Shown piece after piece: positions 15,068 through 19,495 of a stretch of DNA of 19,495 nucleotides (positions are counted from its first letter, which is position 1; every line of letters starts with the position of its first letter). The translations under genes and the position numbers were made by a program. The notes beneath the pieces were generated by a model. That model searched no databases. It was given only the letters and a program-made list of their open reading frames with translations, and was not told the DNA's origin. The DNA is from CAYMJK01 sp043101635 (lineage in GTDB: Bacteria > Planctomycetota > Phycisphaerae > Phycisphaerales > UBA1924). The stretch covers positions 1 through 19,495 of the forward strand of contig JBICIE010000214.1 of the NCBI GenBank assembly GCA_043101635.1, in the 5' to 3' direction.

Positions 15068-15604
15068 ATGCACGCAGCCCTGTGGGCGATCACGGGCCTG
15101 ATCCTGATGCTGCTGGGCCTCGCCGGCCTGGTCATCCTGATCGGCCTGGCCCTGCCGCGGGGGCACACCGCCACCAGCCGCGCTGTCGTGTCGGCGACGC
15201 CCGAGGCGGTCTGGGAGGCGCTGACCGATTATGAGTCGATGCCGCAGTGGCGCCCGGAACTCACGAGGGTCGAGCCGCTGGCCGATGGCCGGCGCGGCTG
15301 GATCGAGCACTCGAAGTTCGGGCGCCTGCCAATGGTGATCGAGACCGCCGAGGCCCCGCGCCTGCTGGTCGGGCGCATCGCCGATGACAAGCTCCCCTTC
15401 GGCGGCACGTGGACGTACCGGCTGGAGCCGGAGGGTGAGTCGCGCACGGCGGTGTCCATCACCGAGGATGGCGAGGTGTACAACCCGATGTTTCGCTTCA
15501 TCTCGCGGTTCATCATGGGTTATAACGGCACGATGGACGCCTACCTCAGGAACCTCGGGCGCAAGTTCGGCGCCGAGGTCGAACCCGAGCATGTCGCCCG
15601 GTAG
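15068..15604 (+). CDS. SRPBCC-family (polyketide cyclase/START-like) protein with N-terminal membrane anchor
   Basis: A 178-residue protein. The ATG at 15068 has AAGGA about 6 bases upstream. One transmembrane helix at about residues 5-30 (rich in Leu, Ile and Gly) anchors a SRPBCC helix-grip domain. Domain marks are SRAVVSATPEAVWEALTDYE, MPQWRPELTRVEPL, the strand GRLPMVIETAEAPRLLVGRI, and a long C-terminal helix from MFRFISRFIMGYNGTMDAYL. The pattern is typical of the 'polyketide cyclase/dehydrase and lipid transport' proteins, which bind hydrophobic ligands; no catalytic assignment is possible. It is followed, with 37 bases between, by a membrane protein gene on the same strand that may share its transcript. 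Confidence 0.85.
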   Translation: MHAALWAITGLILMLLGLAGLVILIGLALPRGHTATSRAVVSATPEAVWEALTDYESMPQWRPELTRVEPLADGRRGWIEHSKFGRLPMVIETAEAPRLLVGRIADDKLPFGGTWTYRLEPEGESRTAVSITEDGEVYNPMFRFISRFIMGYNGTMDAYLRNLGRKFGAEVEPEHVAR

Positions 15605-15641
15605 CTCGCAACCCCGCCGCGCACACGCTGTACGACCCCTG

Positions 15642-16418
15642 ATGAAACGCCCGCCGAAGCTTGATCCGCAAAGGAAGCTCATCGGCTTCGGGCCGGTGGG
15701 CTGGGTCGCCAGCGCGGTGTTCATCATCCTGCTGCAGGCGGTGGTGCGCGGCGTCGATGTGCGGGCCTTCCTGCTGGCGACGATCGATCGGTTCTTCGGC
15801 ATCGACCCGGTCATGTGGATTGTTACCCACGTGCTGCCGTGGCATCACTTCGCCATCGCCGAGGGCCGGTTCGGGCTGATCGCCGCGATGTACTGGCTGG
15901 TGGCCCTCCAGATCTACCCGCAGCGCAAGAGCCTGCTGTGGCCGGTCGTGCTGATCGGGTGGGCCCTGGTGGCGCCGATGCTGCCGACCGAGATCATCGC
16001 CTTCCTTGCCCGGCGATCCGCCGACCCAACAGCCTTCTTCGGGCCGACCGTCTTCAGTCACTGGTTCATGGGGATCGTGCTCGGCTGTGAACTGATCTCG
16101 GCGGCGCTGCTCGTCGCGATGACGCGAAGCTGGCTGGTGTGCGCCGGCGCCGGCGCCGGGATCGCGCTGACGGCATTGCTGGTCGGCATCAAGGCGCAGT
16201 GGCCTCCCGTGATGCCGCTGGCTGTCGGATCCGGCCGCCTGGACCCATGGCTCTGGCACGCGGTGATGTGCGCCACTGCGCTGATGTGGGCCATCGGGGC
16301 GCGGCGGCGTGCGATCGGTCCCGGCCAGTGCGAAGCCTGCGGCTACGACCGGCGCGGCCTGGATCTTGGGGCGTTGTGCCCGGAGTGCGGCGCGGCGGCG
16401 ACGGGCAACGCTTGCTGA
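15642..16418 (+). CDS. Polytopic membrane protein with C-terminal zinc ribbon, unknown function
   Basis: A 258-residue protein if started at 15642 (MKRPPKLDP); an in-frame ATG at 15591 overlapping the SRPBCC gene would add 17 poorly structured residues. Neither has a clear ribosome binding site, so translational coupling is possible. Six or seven hydrophobic segments are visible, for example GWVASAVFIILLQAVV, LLWPVVLIGWALVAPML and SHWFMGIVLGCELISAALLV. The cytoplasmic-looking tail carries a zinc ribbon, CEACGYD ... LCPEC (Cys 230, 233, 246, 249). I do not recognise the membrane part. The ribbon is of the same kind as in three other places in this window. It ends 5 bases from the convergent PrcB-like gene. 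Confidence 0.72.
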   Translation: MKRPPKLDPQRKLIGFGPVGWVASAVFIILLQAVVRGVDVRAFLLATIDRFFGIDPVMWIVTHVLPWHHFAIAEGRFGLIAAMYWLVALQIYPQRKSLLWPVVLIGWALVAPMLPTEIIAFLARRSADPTAFFGPTVFSHWFMGIVLGCELISAALLVAMTRSWLVCAGAGAGIALTALLVGIKAQWPPVMPLAVGSGRLDPWLWHAVMCATALMWAIGARRRAIGPGQCEACGYDRRGLDLGALCPECGAAATGNAC

Positions 16419-16423
16419 TTCGC

Positions 16424-16969
16424 TCAGTCAGTCGGCGCCTCGAACCGGAACTTCTCCTGCCAGATCGCCGGCTTGCCGATCAGCCCCTGGACATTCTCCT
16501 CGATCACGATCGCGCTGTCGGTCCGCTCGATCACCCAGAGCCCGTACGGTGTGCAGGCGTCTCCATGGTCCGGCTCGCCCTCGAACAGCGATGCGGTCTG
16601 GTAGGTCGAGGCGTCAAAGCGGATGCGCCGGTGGCCTTCGAGGTCATCGATGGCCTCGACGCGCTCGCCGCGGGTGTTGGTCGCCTTGCCGCGGAAGAAG
16701 GCGATCACCTCGCAGCGGTCGAAGTCGATCTCCGGCGCCATGTTGATGCCGGCGATGACGGGATCCTCCCCGATGTGCCGCTTCCAGAGGTCATGCCACG
16801 CCTGCTGATCGCGGATGCGGTGGAAGCCGCGCTCGACGATGGCGCTGTCCGGCCCGATGAGCTGGACATACGGCAGCGCCGGTTCCCGGGCGCTGCCCGG
16901 AGCGCCGGCGCCCACGGCGGCGGCGAGTCCGATGAGAACGGCGAGCGTGAGCATGGATGTTCGGCGCAT
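16424..16969 (-). CDS. Secreted protein, possibly PrcB-like domain
   Basis: A 181-residue exported protein. The ATG at 16969 is fixed by AAAGGAGA 5 bases upstream; the next in-frame ATG upstream (16993) lies before that site. A signal peptide follows (MRRTSMLTLAVLIGLAAAVG). The mature part has the order: QQAWHDLWKRH, a proline-containing stretch, IDFDRCEVIAFFRGKATNTR, a charged strand GERVEAIDD, DACTPYGLWVIER and a final strand. This pattern of 'W-x2-LW', 'DF-x(4)-VIA-x-F-x-G' and a late 'P-x-x-(I/V)-x-(V/I)' is reminiscent of the PrcB C-terminal-like domain found in secreted proteins. The resemblance is by eye and modest. A TAGCAT -10-like hexamer (16992-16997) precedes it. Confidence 0.72.
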   Translation of the reverse strand: MRRTSMLTLAVLIGLAAAVGAGAPGSAREPALPYVQLIGPDSAIVERGFHRIRDQQAWHDLWKRHIGEDPVIAGINMAPEIDFDRCEVIAFFRGKATNTRGERVEAIDDLEGHRRIRFDASTYQTASLFEGEPDHGDACTPYGLWVIERTDSAIVIEENVQGLIGKPAIWQEKFRFEAPTD

Positions 16970-17074
16970 GGGTTCTCCTTTGTGCTGGCCCATGCTACCG
17001 CACTAGGCCCGCGCAGCTGTGTAACGGCAATGTCACGAGCGCGCTGCGCGGCGTCGCGAACACCGCATGGCCGT

Positions 17075-17413
17075 TCATCTGCTCCACGCCCCGCCGCACT
17101 CCGGGCACACGATGCAGCCATCCGGCTCGGCCGGGCAGCCGGCCAGGTCGTAGCCGCAGGCCGGGCAGACGCCGGCGCCGATGTGGGCCCGGGCGATCGC
17201 GACCGGCAGTTCATCCAGCGGCACGAGCCGGCCGCCGACCCAGACCTCGCGCTCCAGCAGTTCACCAAACGCGACCGCCCGGTCGGGGTTCTGGCGGGCC
17301 CAGGCGCGCAGGGCCGGGCGGCCCGCCAGCCCGTGGCGCTTGCCGCGGGCATCCGTCAGTTCGCAGGATCCCATCCGCGGCAGCAGGGCCTCCCATTTGG
17401 GGATGATGGGCAT
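17075..17413 (-). CDS. Small zinc-ribbon protein, unknown function
   Basis: 112 residues, with an ATG at 17413 and AAGGAT 6 bases upstream. The first 80 residues are a small globular region (MPIIPKWEALLPRMGSCELT ... REVWVGGRLVPLDELPVAIA). The tail is a zinc ribbon: CPACGYDLAG (Cys 83 and 86) and CPECGGAW (Cys 103 and 106), separated by 16 residues including an EPDGC phrase with two further Cys. Zinc ribbons of this type bind nucleic acid or protein. Directly upstream is the decayed copy at 17432-17557, whose ribbon still matches nearly word for word. Confidence 0.72.
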   Translation of the reverse strand: MPIIPKWEALLPRMGSCELTDARGKRHGLAGRPALRAWARQNPDRAVAFGELLEREVWVGGRLVPLDELPVAIARAHIGAGVCPACGYDLAGCPAEPDGCIVCPECGGAWSR

Positions 17414-17431
17414 GGTGATCCTTGCTGGAAG

Positions 17432-17557
17432 TCAGGGGGCGCCTGCCTTGCGCCAGGCGGCGCCGCATTCCGGGCAGATGATGCAGCCGTCGGGCTCGGC
17501 TGCAAGCCCATCAAGCGCATAAGCGCAGGCGGGACACCGCAGGGTCGCCCGCGATCG
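17432..17557 (-). pseudogene. Decayed second copy of the zinc-ribbon protein
   Basis: A 41-codon open stretch encodes a ribbon nearly identical in plan to that of the neighbouring gene: CPACAYALDGLAAEPDGC then IICPECGAAWRKAG. It has no start codon. An in-frame stop (17558-17560) lies 7 residues before the first Cys. In the next frame the preceding DNA reads RPVLRLTIA, which lines up with LPVAIARAHI of the intact gene if one extra G is assumed in the GGG at about 17549. Both copies lie head to tail on the same strand. I read this as a tandem duplicate broken by a frameshift and loss of its N-terminal part; a sequencing error would explain the frameshift but not the missing N-terminus. Confidence 0.6.
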
Positions 17558-17671
17558 TCAAGCGCAAGACCGGCCTTTGGCGCCCGGCGAGGGAGCATTG
17601 GTTGGGCGCGTGCCATCTGGTGGCCCTGTGCGTTGCTCTGGCCGCCCGAGCTCGCGCTCGGGGCTCCCTCG

Positions 17672-18874
17672 CTACATCTCGACCACCATTGCGACAGCGT
17701 TCCCGCCACCGAGGCAGAGGCTCGCCAGCCCGCGCTTTGCGCCCACGCGCTGCATCTGGTACAGCAGCGTGGTCAGGACGCGCGCGCCGCTGGCGCCGAT
17801 CGGATGGCCGAGGGCGATGCCGCCGCCGCAGATGTTCAGCTTGTCCTCGGGGATCCCCAGTTCGCTGATGTTGCACAGCACCTGGGCTGCGAACGCCTCG
17901 TTGAGTTCGAACAGGTCGATGTCGCCGACGCTCAGACCGGCCTTGTCCAGCGCCCCCTTCACGCCCGTGATCGGCGCGGCGAAGATCTCCTTCGGCGCCA
18001 CGCCGCTGGTGGCATAGCTGACGATCTTCGCCATCGGCCTCAGGCCAAGCTCCTCGGCCTTGCTGTGCGAGCAGACGCACACCGCCGCGGCGCCATCGGA
18101 GATCTGGCTGGCGTTGCCGGCGGTCACGGCGCCCTCCTTGCCGAAGGCGGGGCGCAGCTTGGCAAGCCCCTCGGCGGTGGAGTCGGCCCGGATGCCCTCG
18201 TCGGCGCTGACGCCGCCCTCCGGGCCCGGCTGCTTGCGGTTGCCGACCTGCTCGCCGGTCAGCGCCACGATCTCGGCGTCGAAGTAGCCGGCCTTCGTCG
18301 CCGCCGCGGCCCGCTGATGGCTCTGGGCGCCGAAGCGGTCCTGCTCGGCGCGGGTGATGCCGTAGCGATCGGCGATGTGATCGGCGGCGCAGCCCATGGC
18401 CCATCCCTCGAAGGCGCAGTTGAGCCCGTCATGAGCCATGATGTCGCGCATCTCCGTCGGGCCGTACTTCACGCCGCTGCGCACGTGCGCGAAGTGGGGG
18501 GCCGCGGTCATGTTCTCCATGCCGCCGGCGATCACGATGTCGTTGTCCCCCGCCTTGATCGACCGGGCCGCCATCATCACCGCCTCCAGCCCGCTGCCGC
18601 AGACCTTGTTGATGGTGTTGGCGCTGAGCGTGTCGGGCAGTCCGGCGCCGAGGCCCGCCTGGCGGGCGGGGTTCTGCCCGAGGCCGGCCTGCAGCACGCA
18701 GCCCATCACGCACTCGTCGACGAGCGAGGGATCGCTCTTGATCGGGGGAAGCTCATCGAGCACGGCCTGGATTGCGTAGGCCCCGAGCCTGGGCGCAGGG
18801 ACGTTCGCGAGGCCTCCGAAGAACCGGCCGATGGGCGTGCGCTTGGCGGCGACGATGACGGGCTGCGGGGTCAT
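17672..18874 (-). CDS. Acetyl-CoA C-acetyltransferase (thiolase)
   Basis: A 400-residue thiolase, the usual family length, catalysing reversible condensation of two acetyl-CoA to acetoacetyl-CoA (or thiolysis of 3-oxoacyl-CoA). The ATG at 18874 has AGGAAG about 8 bases upstream. Seen are NKVCGSGLEAV with the acyl-accepting Cys 92, GGMENMTAAPH, NASQISDGAAAV, ELNEAFAAQ, GHPIGASGAR with His 357, and CLGGGNAVAM with the second catalytic Cys 387. All are intact and spaced as in AtoB/PhaA-type biosynthetic thiolases. It is a cytoplasmic homotetramer in known members. No other beta-oxidation or polyhydroxybutyrate gene is adjacent. It is divergent from the MscS-type gene. Exact physiological direction is not decidable from sequence. 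Confidence 0.95.
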   Translation of the reverse strand: MTPQPVIVAAKRTPIGRFFGGLANVPAPRLGAYAIQAVLDELPPIKSDPSLVDECVMGCVLQAGLGQNPARQAGLGAGLPDTLSANTINKVCGSGLEAVMMAARSIKAGDNDIVIAGGMENMTAAPHFAHVRSGVKYGPTEMRDIMAHDGLNCAFEGWAMGCAADHIADRYGITRAEQDRFGAQSHQRAAAATKAGYFDAEIVALTGEQVGNRKQPGPEGGVSADEGIRADSTAEGLAKLRPAFGKEGAVTAGNASQISDGAAAVCVCSHSKAEELGLRPMAKIVSYATSGVAPKEIFAAPITGVKGALDKAGLSVGDIDLFELNEAFAAQVLCNISELGIPEDKLNICGGGIALGHPIGASGARVLTTLLYQMQRVGAKRGLASLCLGGGNAVAMVVEM

Positions 18875-18935
18875 GATGCTGCTTCCTGGCTGGCCGGGCT
18901 TCGGCGCCTGCTGGATGAGTGAGATGTCATGCGAT

Positions 18936-18954
18936 CCGGGCCTCGGCGGCCCGG
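18936..18954. promoter_or_regulatory. Perfect 7-bp inverted repeat between thiolase and MscS-type gene
   Basis: CCGGGCC (18936-18942) and GGCCCGG (18948-18954) flank a 5-base loop. Since the two genes diverge here, it cannot be a terminator of either; it may be an operator or be without function. Confidence 0.3.
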
Positions 18955-18963
18955 CGGTCATTC

Positions 18964-18969
18964 TAGACT
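18964..18969 (+). promoter_or_regulatory. Putative -10 element of the MscS-type gene
   Basis: TAGACT ends 6 bases before the ATG at 18976, where a ribosome binding site would otherwise be expected; this suggests a leaderless mRNA. No -35 is visible. Confidence 0.3.
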
Positions 18970-18975
18970 GGTTTC

Positions 18976-19482
18976 ATGCTGATTCAGGATGACGGTACAC
19001 CAGCGGACCCCGCCGCCGCGGCGGCGCCATCGACTTCCGGCGCAGGCGGGGGCTCGGCCCCGGCCTCCGCGGCGGTCGACGGGGCGGAGAGCACGGCGGC
19101 GGACCTGCTGCAGCTTGGCCAGGAACTGCTCCCCAGCGTCGGGACGCTCCTCGGCGCCCTGGGGGTGGCCCTGGCGATCTGGATCGTGGGGTTCTGGGTG
19201 CTGCAGCGCGCGGCGGGACGAACCCGCTTCAAGGTCGACAACATCCTCGCCAGGAACCTTCGTCGCCCGGCCGGCCTGCTGCTGCCCCTGCTGGCGGTGC
19301 AGATGGTCGTTCCGGCGCTGGGGCTGAGCGAAGCGCCGAGCGAACTGCTGCGCCATGGCCTGAGCATCGGGCTGATCATCACCGTCGCGTGGGTGCTGCT
19401 GCGGGTCGTCGCCAGCGGCCAGGAGGTGATGCTGGGGCGCCACGACATCAGCGCCAGGGACAACCTGCAGGCCCGGCGCATT
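18976..19482 (+). CDS. Mechanosensitive channel of the MscS family, N-terminal part
   Basis: The first 169 residues of a longer protein cut by the contig end. It has an Ala/Gly/Ser-rich extracytoplasmic leader (residues 1-45) without an obvious cleaved signal, then hydrophobic segments at about 52-76, 99-117 and 128-146. The last native residues, DISARDNLQARRI, match the stretch that in MscS-type proteins leads into the pore-lining helix (commonly continuing R-T-Q). The family opens in response to membrane tension and protects against osmotic downshock. The pore helix and the cytoplasmic vestibule are missing. The open frame continues into the terminal adapter bases, which must not be translated. 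Confidence 0.7.
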
Positions 19483-19495
19483 AGATCGGAAGAGC
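19483..19495. other. Illumina adapter remnant at contig end
   Basis: The final 13 bases are AGATCGGAAGAGC, identical to the common start of Illumina TruSeq adapters. They are an untrimmed library artefact, not genomic DNA. Confidence 0.95.

Noticed and set aside
16139..18922. A 927-codon forward open frame opposite the PrcB-like, zinc-ribbon and thiolase genes
   Set aside because: It is antisense to several well-supported genes, has no domain, and is rich in Arg, Ala and Gly as expected from a shadow frame in GC-rich DNA.

Overview
The window is about 19.5 kb of very GC-rich, gene-dense bacterial DNA and looks like a metagenomic contig or draft contig end. I assign it to the Planctomycetes, most likely class Phycisphaerae. 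The reasons are two large secreted proteins with GC-type dockerin-like C-termini, repeated C-x2-C-G/A-Y-x-L ... C-P-E-C zinc ribbons in otherwise unrelated proteins, outer-membrane barrels ending in Phe, and short isolated transcription units. This is inference from protein style; there is no rRNA or other phylogenetic marker except atpD.

Layout. 1-345 (-): 5' part of a CoA-transferase subunit B running off the left edge. 346-741: mostly regulatory, with one weak small ORF. 742-2085 (+) and 2154-4421 (-): two convergent exported beta-propeller proteins, a 7-repeat FG-GAP-like protein and a 14-repeat delta-60/kelch-like protein, each ending in a paired EF-hand dockerin-like module. A perfect 15-bp tandem repeat lies between their stop codons. 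4550-5938 (-): a TPR protein, divergent from a PMT/ArnT-type membrane glycosyltransferase (6059-7834, +). 7851-8603 and 8828-9583 (-): tandem paralogous outer-membrane barrels. 9781-11226 (+): a solitary F1-ATPase beta subunit gene (atpD). 11388-12167 (+): a TlpA-like thioredoxin-fold lipoprotein. 12338-12637 (-): a small basic protein of unknown function. 12692-14527 (-): a membrane-anchored zinc-ribbon/HEAT-like protein. 14580-15029 (-): a DCC-family (DUF393) protein. 15068-15604 and 15642-16418 (+): an SRPBCC protein and a polytopic zinc-ribbon membrane protein. 16424-16969 (-): a secreted PrcB-like protein. 17075-17413 (-): a small zinc-ribbon protein, followed at 17432-17557 by a decayed second copy. 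17672-18874 (-): thiolase. 18976-19482 (+): N-terminus of an MscS-type channel. The last 13 bases are Illumina adapter sequence.

No single pathway unites the genes. Themes are envelope and secreted proteins (propellers, barrels, lipoprotein, glycosyltransferase, MscS) and scattered acyl-CoA and energy metabolism (CoA-transferase, thiolase, atpD). I found no defence system, prophage, transposon, CRISPR array or RNA gene. The most distinctive structure is the outer-membrane-protein/atpD region: the barrel gene appears to have been duplicated together with its divergent upstream region, leaving between the two paralogs a relict of the atpD leader that lacks the stretch holding the putative atpD -10 element.
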